In this document: piece after piece, positions 46,432 to 57,947 of the stretch
How the letters are laid out: each line of letters starts with the position of its first letter
Numbering within the stretch: the stretch's first letter is position 1
Assembly: GCA_001599595.1 (NCBI GenBank)
Contig: BCHH01000001.1
Span: 3,749,068-3,813,067, forward strand
Length of the DNA: 64,000 nt
DNA from: Beverwykella pulmonaria
Taxonomy: Eukaryota > Ascomycota > Dothideomycetes > Pleosporales > Melanommataceae
Reading direction: 5' to 3'
The notes under the pieces: model-generated
Told to the model about the DNA's origin: nothing
What the model saw: the letters and a program-made list of their open reading frames with translations, nothing else
The model's database searches: none
Translations under genes and position numbers: made by a program

Positions 46432-48089
46432 ATGGCGCTCTCCGAAGGCATCAAAGCATTGGCCTCGCTCAAGCTGCTCATTGGCGCGGCAGTCTTGTAC
46501 ACCGTGTACAAGGTCGTGCACCGCCTTTTCTTTCATCCTCTGGCTAAGGTTCCAGGGCCATGGTACGCGGCCGTGTCCACGCTCTACGAGTTTTGGTGGG
46601 ATGCTCCAAAGTCAGGTCGGTACATGTTCAAGATCGAGGAGATGCATCGTAAATACGGGCCTATTGTTCGAATCAATCCATGGGAAGTCCACATCAATGA
46701 CCCCACTTTCATGGACCCTCTCTGGGGCAACAGCAAGATGGAAAAAGACCCGTTCTTCTACGGTGGATTCGGCATAGACAGTGGCGCCGTCTCTACCGTT
46801 TCACCTGAACTGCACCGACTCAGACGAGGAGCAATGGCACAGTTCTTCTCCAAGGCCAATGTCGCCAAGTTAGAGCCTAGGGTCCTTGCCCGCGTTGAAC
46901 AACTTTGCGACCGCATTGAGGATCTCAAGACCCAGGGTAGACCCATTGATATCTCGAACGCATATCGATGCTTGGCTACAGACATCACGACTGACTACGC
47001 CGTTCCCAAGACCCGCAACTTCCTGGCCGAACCCGACTTTGCGGCTGTCTTCAATCGAGTTGTGAGGGACACGGCCTGTGTCATCAACTGGAACCGACAC
47101 ATCCGCTTCGTCTATCCACTCATGGTGAATATTCCACGACAAATCGTTGCTCTCCTGGATCGTGATGGCACAGCCCTAGCGATGGTCGACAATCAACAGG
47201 TCAGTTACGGGACCTTCATATCTCTCACGTGATGTCGTCCAATTCACTCATTTCTTTAGGACCTCTTCGATCAGGCAAAAGCGGTTGTCGAGAACCAGAA
47301 AACCAAAGCGACCCCAACCGTCATCAACGCCATCTTCGAACATCCATCATTGCCCCCACAGGAGAAGACATTGACCAGGATTTTTGACGAAACTGTGACC
47401 GTCATCGGAGCCGGAACTGAGACCACCGGGAATACTCTTGCAATCCTCACTTTCTACGTCATCAATAATCCCACTATTATCTCGACTTTGAAGACCGAGC
47501 TCAACAATGCCGCCACAGAACACAACATCTCCTTGGATTCAATGCTGGATTGCCGCGTCGTAGAATCTCTACCTTACTTGCAAGCTGTCATGAAAGAGTC
47601 TCTGCGTGTCGCGACTGGAGTCTGCGGTCGCTTGCCTCGTCGCAACATGCGTGCGACCATGTCATATACTACGCCATCTGGAAAGACTTACGCCCTCCCG
47701 CCAGGCACTACTATGAGCATGTCTATCCGTGACGTCCACTTCAATGAGTCCATCTTCAAGGAGCCACACGAGTTCAATCCGGAGCGCTGGCTCACGAAAG
47801 ACCCCGTGGAGCTTGCCGTCTTGGAGAAACACTTAGTGCCGTTTGGAAAGGGCGTGAGGCAGTGCCTTGGGCTTGAGCTTGCCAAGCAAGAGGTATGCGT
47901 ATTTGTGGGACTCGTCCATGTGCCAACGCTAACATGCAATAGATCTTGCTTGTCGTCGCCAACCTCTTCTGGAAGTTCGATTTCGATTTATTTGAGACTA
48001 CGCAATGGGATGTCACCACCGAGCACGACTTCTTTGCGCCGTTCGGACCAAGTGAGAGCAAAGGCGTGAGAATCATGGCCAAGGCCTAG
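46432..48089 (+). CDS. Cytochrome P450 monooxygenase
   Basis: Three exons (46432-47199, 47260-47892, 47943-48089; introns of 60 and 50 bp) give 515 residues. A single N-terminal membrane helix (LKLLIGAAVLYTVYKVV) is followed by the Pro-rich hinge KVPGPWYAAVS. The I-helix oxygen-binding motif is GAGTETTGN. ExxR is present as KESLR. The PERF-like segment is FNPERWL, and the heme loop FGKGVRQCLG puts the thiolate at Cys458. All catalytic features are present. The overall pattern (short AxG/TETT, FHPLAKVPGPW) resembles fungal CYP58/trichodiene-oxygenase-type secondary-metabolism P450s, but I cannot assign a CYP family. No backbone enzyme lies nearby; it is bordered by decayed sequence, and its substrate is unknown. 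Confidence 0.92.
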
Positions 48090-50000
48090 AAGGCGTATGT
48101 GGTAGTGCAATGTTTTTCCATGGACATGCAGACCCTCTCAAGAGAAACATCCTGTGCGTTTCAGAAATTGGGATTTATTGACTATGAGGTTGCGGATATT
48201 CAAGTTGTGATCTTGACTTATGAACTTATGGATGACGAAACGCGTTCTATACCCTTGATTTGGCGATGGAATGTATACACTATCACTATTATGAGTATTC
48301 CAAATTTACTCCTATTATAGTTTCTGGCCACTTTCTATCGTGTACACTAAAGAGGTGATTGTCCCCACATGGTTCATTCAATGGACCGCCGTACAAAACC
48401 TCCTGTTCCTTTATCATTCCATAACAAAACACAACTCCGCCGCTAATACTCCAGCAAGATAGCAAAACAGGTCACGATAGTTCTCAAGAGACCCAGTGGT
48501 TCCCCGGAAGCTTCGCAATACACTCCCTGAAATCCTATACAACCACCCACCTCCCGACACCACGATGACGACGACCATGGCCTTCATGTTAGCCCAAGCA
48601 ACCGATCAATCATTTCCACACTACAAAGTCAACCGACGCGCCTGGAAGACTATGCCAAAGCACGACGAGTACCGCGATGTGGTTGGCAGTAGCTTCTCCT
48701 CCCCGTCCGAAAACTGTGGCTCCCGCAATCAACTGGGTCACCCGCACGCCGTGCCACCTCCCCCGCCAACAGATCCTCCTTACCCAAACCCACAGCAGGA
48801 AGAAGTGCATCATAGAGTTTAAGATTGGCAAGTTCGCACCAAAAGCCATCAGCAAGTGCGCCCAATCGCATCTATGCAAGCACCAAATTGCACTCTAAGC
48901 ACACTACCTCTTTGACAAGAGATACCGCTACACAGACGGAAAATGAAGTAGTCGAATCCTGAGGTGACACTGGGGGATTGTTTAGCGAGAATTCCAAGGG
49001 CCGAAGATCGATATTGAGGTTAAGATTATGGCTAATTGAGCATGTCAGTAGGATGTGCATGCAATGGGGGATGTGCATTTATGGATCCCACTTTTCGACG
49101 TATGCATTGCGGGGTACCAGATAATTGTGTGTTATTCGCATGCTTCTGATGTTATTTTTTTCTTTGCTTTCGATACGCCTCCCTTTAGATGACCTTGCCT
49201 TCGGGCTCGAGAACCTCCGACCTCCCCCCAATCTTCATCATACACATCCTTGGAGTTAACCTCAGCCTTAGGCCTGAGGACCTCCAGTGTGTCGATCTCA
49301 TCTTGTACGCCATTCAAACTCTGAGCCTAGCACATGTACTTCCCTGGTGGCGTTCCGTATTAATGGTGTAGCGACAGTGCATTTGTCTGGTAGCAGAGCG
49401 ACGGCATTCTTCTCCGAGAATGTTAAGGTAGCTGATAAAAGTTTAATATAAAATTAACAGTGCAGTCAAGATTGTCGAGTAACATACTTGCTCCTTAACA
49501 TGGATCTAGCCTTACACTGTTACATTGTATTCGCTAGAAGGGGGTATCAGAGGTATTATGGGTTCTATAATTGCCCTATGAAACCTTCTGAGCATACCAA
49601 GGGAATTTCTAGTATAGGTGTAAACAGGGCTGTTAGGCTAACTAAAGGCTAGTGCACCATGATGAGAACTGTGTGCACTCGAAACCTTATGGATGAGCAT
49701 AGGCAAGATATATAGACATTTGAATCTATGATACACTCCTGACTCCACGGTGATGTTGAACGCTAAAGAAGAACATTCGAGCCTCCAACATTTTGTTTCT
49801 CTATTTTATACTTGTCAAATCATATGATTAGCCTTGTAAGATAGTAGTCGCTAAGCCCTGAAATTTTGCTCATCCTACAGCCACCTCTAATAGTTACCAA
49901 ACTGGAATGTCTACAATGGCCTCCGGCATGGCGAATGTTTTCTGTTGATTGGTGCTGCTGTTGTATCAGGAAATTAATGTGTTCTAAAAACTTCATGGAA
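48090..50000. other. Gene-poor 1.9 kb, decayed ORF fragment
   Basis: No intact gene seen. On the minus strand at about 49317-49132 a charged, helical reading (VQDEIDTLEVLRPKAEVN) is continuous, and further upstream another frame (EKNAVALLPDKCTVAT) would follow it, so a decayed gene is possible. The rest is AT-rich with no other signal. Confidence 0.3.
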
Positions 50001-51911
50001 TTAGAAGACCCTGGGCAATTGAAGAGTGCGCCACTCCTCCCAATTCACCATGTTTCCCCTCGTCCACCACACCCTAAGCCCCTGGCCCTCATTTTCAGAC
50101 ACAAATAAATCAACAGCTCTGGCATCCGTACGAACTACAGCTGCCACATCTATTGACCCGGAAAACTTCCGCTTTCTTATTGATTGCCACGCGGTCCATT
50201 CGGTCTGTAGTCCAGAACCCCAGCATGTATGTATGAAACCATCAGAACCGTGGACGAAGAGTTGCAGGGTCCCAGATGAGAGCTTTGTAACAGTCACCTT
50301 GGATTCAGCTCCAAAATTTGAGCCGGGGCCGATCGGTTTCCATGTGGACTCCCAGCCTGAGTCCATTGTCCAGTAGGTCGTACATATCCGCCCGTCCGCC
50401 CTGCAGGCGAATACCTCAAGTGTGTTCTCATTCTGAGCTATTGCAGCTATTTCAGTTTCAGTCGAAAAATGCCGACCAATTAACTCCCAGTTAGTCCAAC
50501 TTGCACGACTGCTCAACCCTATTGTTTTAATGTTACCGTCGCCGTCACAAACAAAGAGGTCGATATGCTGGTCAGTTCGCGTAGTTATTGTTATATGCGC
50601 TCCATCGGGGAAGCCCTGGATTTCTTGGGGAAGCGGGCTCTCTTGGGTATTCTTAGACCAGTTCTCTTCTGTTGTCCATTGTAGTGTACGTATTTGTCCG
50701 TCTTCCGCTCGAGCAAACAAATGTAGCGCCTTCCCATTGCGTGATATAACGGCCACTTCGGTTCCTCCGAGGAACTGTTCCCCAATCTTTCCCCAAGAAG
50801 ACCAAATAGTCCACTGAAAAAAAGGGATGACGATCTCCGGAACGTGCCACCTGCAGGTAAAAATACGGCCATTGATATCGCAGGCGAAAAGGTCCAACTT
50901 TTCTGCAGCCCTTATACTGCCGTTACCTTGGCGCCGGGAGGAAAATCACCTTTAATATTTGTGTATTCTGGTGACCAACCTTTACCATCTATCCACCATA
51001 TTGTATAGACTTGTCCATCTGGCCCGCATAGGAATAAGTCCATGTGTTCTGCTTTACGTGAGATAGCGGTGATGCAAAACCGTTCACTGTATGGAACATC
51101 CATTTAGCTTCGTCGCTATTGCAGGGAGATCTCCGACATACGGTGTTTGTGACGAGCAGACAACACTGTTTAGGGGCTCTTTGATCTCCTTCCGAAGCCG
51201 AAATAATGCCTTGTTCTTCCCTTCTCCATATATAAGCGGCATGTGAATGTCGAAAATGCCTAGTAGAGAGTATGCCGAATCTTCTTCACGTTTTGTTTCG
51301 CGTCTTTCAGCCCATGCCATTCGCTCCTCAACGCTAAAGTGAGATAAAGGGGTCCCTTGGAGGGCTTGGACGCTGATTCCTGTAACCTCGTGTATTTCAT
51401 GCATGATTGAATTCCTGTCACCAAGTTGCTTACCATCTGCAGAAAAGAATTCAACAAATGTAGGAGCAAGAAGTTCTTGCAGTGTCCAGCCTCGAGTGAA
51501 CCATCTGCTCTGGCGAAAGGCTAGTTTCCATGCCTGCGGAGTGGACGAGTCGCCCTCAGCAAAGCCAGCAACCAAAACATCGGATAGATATACATAGCAT
51601 CTCGCCGCATCCTGGTACCAGCGAAACATTGAGTTGATAGCCTCAGAAAGCTCTGCGCTGCTTGATTTGTCGATGCAACAGGTGTCTACCCAGAAGTATT
51701 GGAGGTCATCTTTCGCAGCTTGCTCTCCGCAGAAACGGATCTTACGATAGCCAGTTTTGGTTTTTCCTGTACCACCTACCAGATCCCTAAAGCTTACCTC
51801 TTCCTCATCTACTCCCCAAGTGTGGGATAGAACAGCATAGGGCGGAATATTGTTGCCGTGATGTTCGACCAGGCTGAAATTGCCGCCGTCTTCGATCCGC
51901 AAGAGTCGCAT
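50001..51911 (-). pseudogene. HET-domain gene with C-terminal beta-propeller lectin-like repeats, two frameshifts
   Basis: From the ATG at 51911 (MRLLRIEDGGNFSL) the HET domain runs to about 51240, with PPYAVLSHTWGVDEEEVSF, YFWVDTCCIDKSS and RGWTLQELLAP, all family hallmarks, then a GIFDIHMPLIYGEGKNKA segment. A TGA at 51084 ends that frame. A second frame (51103-50912) and a third (about 50930-50001) carry repeated blades (HMDLFLCGPDGQVYTIWW; IDLFVCDGDGNIKT; LEVFACRADGRICTTYW), a PLL/fucolectin-like beta-propeller. The two steps between frames look like one-base changes, as no GT-AG intron fits. HET domains execute heterokaryon incompatibility; the propeller would be a recognition module. 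It may be inactive by indels, or the HET part alone may still be expressed (about 275 residues). Confidence 0.75.
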
Positions 51912-52208
51912 AAGGGGGAGGTTATCCAAGAACCCTAATGAAGTTTGAGAAAGGATATCAGCAAGACAAATACAGTTGGGAAATTCAACGGATTGCAAGT
52001 GTGCTGGCTGGTACACTGATAGAAGGCTCCAATGGGTGAGTAAGCGACGCCAGTGGTCACTAATTATTTAATAAGGAATGAGAGCAAGGACATGATTGGC
52101 TGACGCATACTAGCCTTTTACTGCCTAGCGCCGCGAGATTCAAAGTTTTGGACGAGCTCCAACCCTCAGGACAACCCCCAGCCATCACAACACACAACCA
52201 CCACCACG
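51912..52208. promoter_or_regulatory. Divergent promoter between the HET gene and prp19
   Basis: About 300 bases separate the two start codons, so the genes probably share a bidirectional promoter region. No specific motif was recognised. Confidence 0.5.
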
Positions 52209-53684
52209 ATGCTTTGCGCAATTTCCGGAGAAGCACCTCAGGTCCCCGTTGCCTCGCGCAAGAGTGGAAATGTCTTCGAAAGGCGCCTAATCGAAGCCCA
52301 CATCCAAGAACACCACACGGATCCTGTTACGGGGGAAGAACTGTCCGTCGAGGACCTCATCGAGCTCAAATCGCCCCGAATCGTCACCCCCCGACCGCCG
52401 AATCTCACCTCGATCCCTTCCCTTCTGAGCGCGTTCCAATCCGAGTGGGATGCCCTCATCCTTGAATCATTCACCCTAAAGCAGCAGCTGTCGCAAACGA
52501 GGCAGGAGCTCAGCACCGCGCTGTACCAGAACGATGCGGCAACACGGGTTGTGGCACGGCTCACGCGTGAACGAGACGAGGCGCGCGAGGCTCTGTCGAA
52601 CGTGACGGTGAGCGGTGGAGGTGCTGTTAGCAATGGAGACGCGATGCAGGTCGACGGCCAAGCCTTGCCGCAGGAGCTGGTGGACAAGGTCGACGAGACC
52701 CAGACCCAGTATGTGTCTTTGAGTAACATAGACGAGGCAATTCTAACAACATGCAGGCTTTTCAAGACCCGCCGCAAGCGCCCCATCCCCGAGGGATGGG
52801 CAACCGCCGACGACATCACCTCCTTTGACGTCACCAGCTCGAGCGAACCTCTCTACCCCGGCAGTAATGCGCTTGCCCTGGACGAAACCGGCGACCTGGC
52901 GCTGTTTGGAGGATCTGATGGTATTGCTGGCGTCTATTCTATATCACAGCAGAAGGTGGAGCATGCGTTGAAGTGTGGAACTCCGGTTACGGCCACGGCA
53001 TGGTGGGGACCTCGCGCAATCGTCGGCACATCAGCTGGCGTAGTCAAGGTGTTCGAAAATGGAGACGAGACTGCACAGCTGGGCGATCATGCGGGACCCG
53101 TAACGTCGATTGCACTTCACCCCAGCGGAGCCATCCTCGCCTCAGGCGGCTCGGACAAGCGCTTTATCTTCTACGACCTCTCGAGCCTGAAGGTGGTTTC
53201 GCAGGTGTACACGGAGGCAGAAATTTCGTGCAGCGCATTCCACGTGGACGGCCTACTCTTCTTCACCGGGAGCTTGGACGGCAAAATTCGGATTTTCGAC
53301 GTCAAGACGGGCGCCAGCATGGCGATTCTCGACGCAGCTGGGCCCGTCCGCAGCATCTCCTTCTCGGAGAACGGCACCTGGTTTGCTGTTGCCGAGAAGG
53401 GCTCGAGCAGTGTCACGGTGTGGGATCTTCGGAAGCAGGCCCCCATCAAGCATCTCGACGTCGGCAGCCCGGTCGATAGCGTGCACTGGGACTACACGGG
53501 GCAGTTCCTAGCGACGGCAGGCTCGGGTAGCGTCACGGTGCAGCAGTACACCAAGTCCTCCAAGAGCTGGTCGGAGCCGGTGCGGAAGGCGGTGCCCGCG
53601 AGGGATGTGGCTTGGGGCGCGAATGCCTCGTCGTTGATTGCGTTGACTCCCGAGGGTGGACTGAGCGTTCTCGGTGCAGCATGA
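52209..53684 (+). CDS. prp19: Pre-mRNA-processing factor Prp19 (U-box/WD40)
   Basis: The ATG at 52209 begins MLCAISGEAPQVPVASRKSG, a U-box that continues through HHTDPVTGEELSVEDLIEL. A helical stretch (FTLKQQLSQTRQELSTALY; TRERDEAREALSNV) forms the tetramerising coiled coil. One 48-bp intron (52709-52756) in the linker reads through in frame and is confirmed by GT-AG. Then come WD40 repeats: TGDLALFGGSDGIAGVYS, VTSIALHPSGAILASGGSDK, FHVDGLLFFTGSLDGKIRIF, ISFSENGTWFAVAEKG and WDYTGQFLATAGSGSVTV. Prp19 is a ubiquitin ligase and core of the NineTeen complex, active in spliceosome activation and DNA repair. The length (about 475 residues) is normal and all domains are complete. Confidence 0.95.
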   Translation: MLCAISGEAPQVPVASRKSGNVFERRLIEAHIQEHHTDPVTGEELSVEDLIELKSPRIVTPRPPNLTSIPSLLSAFQSEWDALILESFTLKQQLSQTRQELSTALYQNDAATRVVARLTRERDEAREALSNVTVSGGGAVSNGDAMQVDGQALPQELVDKVDETQTQYVSLSNIDEAILTTCRLFKTRRKRPIPEGWATADDITSFDVTSSSEPLYPGSNALALDETGDLALFGGSDGIAGVYSISQQKVEHALKCGTPVTATAWWGPRAIVGTSAGVVKVFENGDETAQLGDHAGPVTSIALHPSGAILASGGSDKRFIFYDLSSLKVVSQVYTEAEISCSAFHVDGLLFFTGSLDGKIRIFDVKTGASMAILDAAGPVRSISFSENGTWFAVAEKGSSSVTVWDLRKQAPIKHLDVGSPVDSVHWDYTGQFLATAGSGSVTVQQYTKSSKSWSEPVRKAVPARDVAWGANASSLIALTPEGGLSVLGAA

Positions 53685-54248
53685 GGGGGGAGGACGGGAA
53701 CATAGGCTATGCTCTTTGTGCAGGGTGGATCTCTCCGAGCCAAAGTGGTGAGAAGCAACCTGCTTCCGCGGGAGAAGTGATTGGGCGCCACGGATGGGTT
53801 TGGCGGGTTGGATCGCCCACGGCGGACTGCGTGGGAGCTCGGTGTGCTTGCAGCTGGATGGTTTTCGAATCTTATGGCATGGCGTCACTGCAAATGTACC
53901 ATAGATTACCCTTTTTGCAATAGGACCGCGCACAGGATTCTTCCCGATGCATGTTCACGTTTCTTTTGACAGGTGAAGCGTGCGTGATACGACCCTTGGC
54001 AGGCGGGTGAGAAGATCGGGGGGGATCAAAGCGGGAGGTGAAGCGCAGCAAAAGAATGAGGAGCAGAGGCTCCCACAGTGAAAAGGTAAATTAGCCGTCC
54101 GGTTTGCGTGGTTCTGCAGGTCGCTTTGGCGTTGGCTTTGGCGATTCACTGACACACCTGGTCCTTGCCACCACGACACCTCACTTCACCACCGCAGTAG
54201 CCGCCGCCACAACACCGCTCTTCTCTCGCACACACCACGCTCCCTCTC

Positions 54249-54296
<48 letters not shown>

Positions 54297-54366
54297 GCCA
54301 CGACCGCCCTCAACACGACCGCCCCAGCCTACGGCATACACAAACCCACGCCTGCCCTGGCCGAGC
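53685..54366. other. Intergenic, 5' leader with a CT microsatellite
   Basis: About 680 bases between prp19 and the RING protein gene. ORFs overlap and show no domain. A (CT)n tract (54255-54294) lies in the probable 5' leader of the next gene. Confidence 0.4.
54255..54294 (+). repeat. (CT)20 microsatellite
   Basis: An uninterrupted run of about 20 CT dinucleotides, 73 bases before the downstream start codon; probably in the 5' untranslated leader. Confidence 0.95.
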
Positions 54367-55636
54367 ATGGATAACGACCTGGGGTTTGGGTACTCGCACA
54401 GACGCAAGGTCAGTTCCAGTTCCACTTCTCCGTCCACACGCCGGTGCCGGCTTGCGCAGGCGCTTGGCTGACCCTTCTCCCACAGCGGACACACTCGCAC
54501 ATGGACCTCGACGGCCCGCTTTCGCCCTGGGACTCGTTAAGCAGCCGCCTCTCAGCATCCCGCGAGCCCTCGTTGGACAACACCCACCCCCAAGTCTCCG
54601 GACTGCACCTACCGCGGATAGGACTGCCTCCTGCGCAGCCACGACGATATCCGGGCGACGGCATGGACTACCGACGACCCGTCTCGCTGCAGCGGAGCGA
54701 GGAGCAGGCCGCTGTCATCGACCTCACGGCCGACGATGCAGGGCCGTCTGCTTCCAATGCCTCGAATAGCCGCCGCACCACCGCCCGTGCCCAACGACCG
54801 CCGCGATTCTCCCGCGAAATCATCGACCTAGTCGACGAGGACGCAGGCCACCCAGCTGCCCCGTCGCAGTCTCCAGAGATCCAGTTCATCTCGTCTCGGA
54901 GGCTCGCCTCGCCCCTTCAGCCAAACCCGTATCGAGCCCCTCTGGACAGTGACGACCACGACGATGTGGAATTTGTGGGCGCCAATCCCCTGCCCGCCGA
55001 GCGAAGGAGAGGGCGTCATTTTGAGGATATGGTGGCCGGCGTGTTCCAGGACATGATGCATGATGAGAGGCACAATCACTTCGCCCACCTACGAGCACGG
55101 ATTGAAGAGGCCGTGAACAATGGACACCCGCCGCTAGCCCCGCCCAGAGCCAGAGGGCAAACGAGAAGAGTGGGTCACATACATGTGGGGTTTATTGCGC
55201 CTACTATGGACTTTGAGATGGTGGGCTTCGATCTGGGGCTGGGAGCTGCGGCTCCGGTTGCCCCGCCGCCGACGTACGGTAGACCCGATGCTGCGCCGGA
55301 AGGGTTCACGAGATCGCCTGCTGAAGACGATGCCATCATTTGCCCCAACTGCAAAGACGAGCTGTGTCTTGGCGACTCGGATCTGAAGAAGCAGGTGTGG
55401 ATCGTGAAGGGATGTGGTCACGTACGGCTTCCCCCATGTTGTCTCTCTAATCCTATGCTGACTGCGCTTTACAGGTATACTGCGGCGAGTGCACCGCAAA
55501 CAGAAGCGTACGGAAGAGCGCCAAGGGAAAGGAAAAGGCTGCTGCTCCACGGCCCCCGCCCTTCAAAGTCTGCGTGGTTGAAGGCTGCGAAAAGAAGACG
55601 TCGCCCGCGAAATCCATGATACAGGTCTTTTTATAG
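54367..55636 (+). CDS. RING-finger protein with SUMO-interaction-like motifs (STUbL-like)
   Basis: Three exons (54367-54408, 54486-55421, 55475-55636) give 379 residues. The start MDNDLGFGYSHRR is spliced to RTHSHMDLDGPLSPWDS. Two SIM-like motifs, AVIDLTADD and EIIDLVDEDAG, with further hydrophobic/acidic DVEFVGA, sit in a disordered N-terminal half. The C-terminal half ends in a variant RING: CPNCKDELCLG, GCGH then VYCGEC, and a final CVVEGCEKKTSPAKS, giving C-x2-C, C-x-H-x2-C-x2-C and C-x4-C. This combination is what SUMO-targeted ubiquitin ligases of the Slx8/RNF4 type use to reach SUMOylated proteins in the nucleus. Family assignment is by architecture; fungal relatives are often only labelled cell cycle control proteins. 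The intron splits the RING just before its third Cys pair. Confidence 0.65.
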
Positions 55637-56323
55637 ATACCCGCCCACTTCGTCTCGCCTCCCCTCCGCTCCCCGTTCTGCATGGTTTCCCAATCTTCGC
55701 CTCCGACGTTACGCATTTTGCACGCGAATTTTACGTCCGTATTTCCTTTTTTTTAAAACCCTCCAAGCGGCATTCTGGCGATACCCAACATCATGCATAC
55801 ATGGGGTCTGATTTTATGGCTTTGTTTTCTTTCGGCCTTTTGTTTTCGCGAGACGTCTCTACTTTGGGCTGGCTCTGTTGGGTTGCATAGCCTTGGTGTT
55901 GAATGGATCTGGTTCTTGGTCAAGTCGATGGTGTCTGAGATGCGAAGTAATGGGTATATGAGGCTCGGGTACGATAGGACCAGCATGATGCTGCATATAT
56001 GAGAAATCATGATCAATTCACTCGTGCGGATCAATGAAGAGTGACGTACGATGCTCTTGACTTGCTGTCCTAAGCGTCTACTCTCTTGTGGGCTCACTCA
56101 ATGGGTTGCGATCATTCGGCGTTTAGGCGGTTTTTAATTCACGCGCTAAAATCCCGTTGGAGCTCAAGCTCCGAGGCACAGAAATCTCACTCTGTCAGCA
56201 TCATCAACATCGACTTCAACTTCAACGCCACCGCGTCCTCCCCAATTGGCCCATTGACGTCGACGTCGCCACCGCCTGGAAACACCACACCATACCACAG
56301 CTCACTACCTCAAATCCGCCACG
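55637..56323. other. Intergenic, no gene recognised
   Basis: About 690 bases, with the 3' flank of the RING gene and the promoter of the dehydratase gene. Short ORFs lack domains. Confidence 0.35.
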
Positions 56324-57122
56324 ATGCCCCCCAAGACGAAAACAAAGGCATCCAAGCCCCCCGCCTCATCCTTCAACACCGTCTACCTCCTAGCGTACAA
56401 CTTCGTCTCGGCCGCACTATGGGCAACTGTGCTCGGAAAAGTTGCGCTTCTCGCCTCCAACCATGGGCTGTCTAGCGGAAAAGTGTATCAAGACACCGAG
56501 CGGTTCGCGCGCTTGACGCAGACATTGGCTGGGCTGGAGGTTTTTCACAGCCTGCTTGGTGCGACACCGCTTCCTTCCATTCTTCCATGCCCACTGGGGA
56601 TCAACGTGCTTTTGCTAACGAATTGGGGCGTAGGCATCGTTAGGGCCCCGATGTTGACCACGCTCATGCAAGTCTCGTCCCGCTTCTTCCTTACCTGGGC
56701 CATCGCGTATAATTTCCCGCAAACGACAAAGCACAGCCCTGCGTACAGCACAATGTTGGTTGCGTGGAGTGTGACGGAGGTTATACGGTACTCGTACTTT
56801 GTTTTCAACATCGCAGGGTTTGGGGTCCCGGGTTTTATTACGTGGTTGAGGTATGTGCTCATGTTCCCCCTGTGGTGGTGGTGTGGGTGGCGGCTAACGA
56901 CTTGGGTGGTGCAGGTACAACACGTTCCTGATTCTGTATCCGATCGGTGTTGCTAGCGAGACTTGGTTGATTAAGAACGCGATCCCGCCAGCGAGCAAGA
57001 TGGACGAGAAGTATGGGTATGTGATGTGGGGTGTTCTTGCGACGTATGTGCCTGGATTCTATGTGCTGTTTACGCATATGTTGAAGCAGAGGAAGAGGAT
57101 TATGAGGAGTATGCGTGTGTAA
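56324..57122 (+). CDS. phs1: Very-long-chain 3-hydroxyacyl-CoA dehydratase (Phs1/HACD)
   Basis: Three exons (56324-56558, 56634-56850, 56915-57122) give 219 residues, matching the usual size. After the Lys-rich start (MPPKTKTKASKPP) come membrane spans with the conserved signatures TVYLLAYNFVSAALWATVL, LAGLEVFHSLLG, VRAPMLTTLMQVSSRFFLTWA, and WSVTEVIRYSYF containing the catalytic Tyr. The next exon gives RYNTFLILYPIGVASE with the catalytic Glu. It ends KRIMRSMRV. It acts in the ER membrane in the third step of very-long-chain fatty acid elongation, removing water from 3-hydroxyacyl-CoA. Both introns are GT-AG, at normal size, and split conserved segments without loss. Confidence 0.94.
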
Positions 57123-57290
57123 AGGGGTCATTGGGAATATAATGTGATTCGACATACGGGTTGGGGAACGGAGGACAGGCGCGAGGCGGAGTGGCGATGT
57201 TGCTTGGATTAGTACAATACTGGAGGATAGGAAGAGTGCCGAGCTAGGGTAGGCCTGCTAAGAAGGGATCTATCTGCCTACCTCATACAA

Positions 57291-57947
57291 CTATATCGCC
57301 CCAGGCCCATCCTGCCCATTCTTCTCCCCAACATCCAGCGCCACGAGAAACCTCGACACACAATTATACGCCGCAATCGTTGCCATAATCTCAACCACCT
57401 CCCGGTCCCCAAAGCTCCCCTTGAGCCTCGCGAATACGCTGTCAGGGACGCGTACATCTAGCGTCATAGCATCCGTATACGCCATAACAATGCCATGCTG
57501 CTCATCGACCACTTGACCTTGAACCTCATGTGCAGGCGAGTGTAATATGCACGCCAGATGCTCCTCCGTGATACCTGGGCACGCTTTTAGCAGCGGCGCG
57601 TGATGACCCCATTCGTACCAGGCTTTGTTTAGCACGGCGACGCGGCATATAGCGGTTTCGCGGAGGGACGTGGATAGACTGGTCTGGCCCCGGATGGCGC
57701 CGAGAAAGGAGTTCCTGTCGCGAATATGAGCAACCCACCCACCGCACAGTGGACCAGTTTGGCAATGGAAGCAGTATGCGCGCTGGAGAGCAGCTCACCA
57801 GCCATCTGCAAGGGGAGGCGCGTGGAGCAGTGCGAGGTCAAGCTCGAGCAGGCCGCCCGAGCCCCGTCGCTGCTGCACGCGCGAGACAATGGCGCGGTCT
57901 GAGGTGGAGGCGGGTTCTGGCGGGTTGGGGACGTAGGGGAGACGCAT
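57291..57947 (-). CDS. Carboxymuconolactone-decarboxylase (CMD/AhpD)-like protein
   Basis: The ATG at 57947 (MRLPYVPNPPEPAS) is spliced through an intron near 57791 to NSFLGAIRGQTSLSTSLRET, and one ORF then runs to 57291. The CMD fold shows as LNKAWYEWGHHAPLLKACPG with GITEEHLACIL, and a C-terminal helix FGDREVVEIMATIAAYNCVSRFLVAL. The family includes AhpD-like peroxidase partners and aromatic-degradation decarboxylases; fungal copies of this form mostly have unknown reactions. The Cys-x2-Cys pair of AhpD is not visible, so a peroxidase role is unlikely by sequence. The position next to the Crinkler-type gene is divergent, sharing the intergenic region. Confidence 0.75.
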
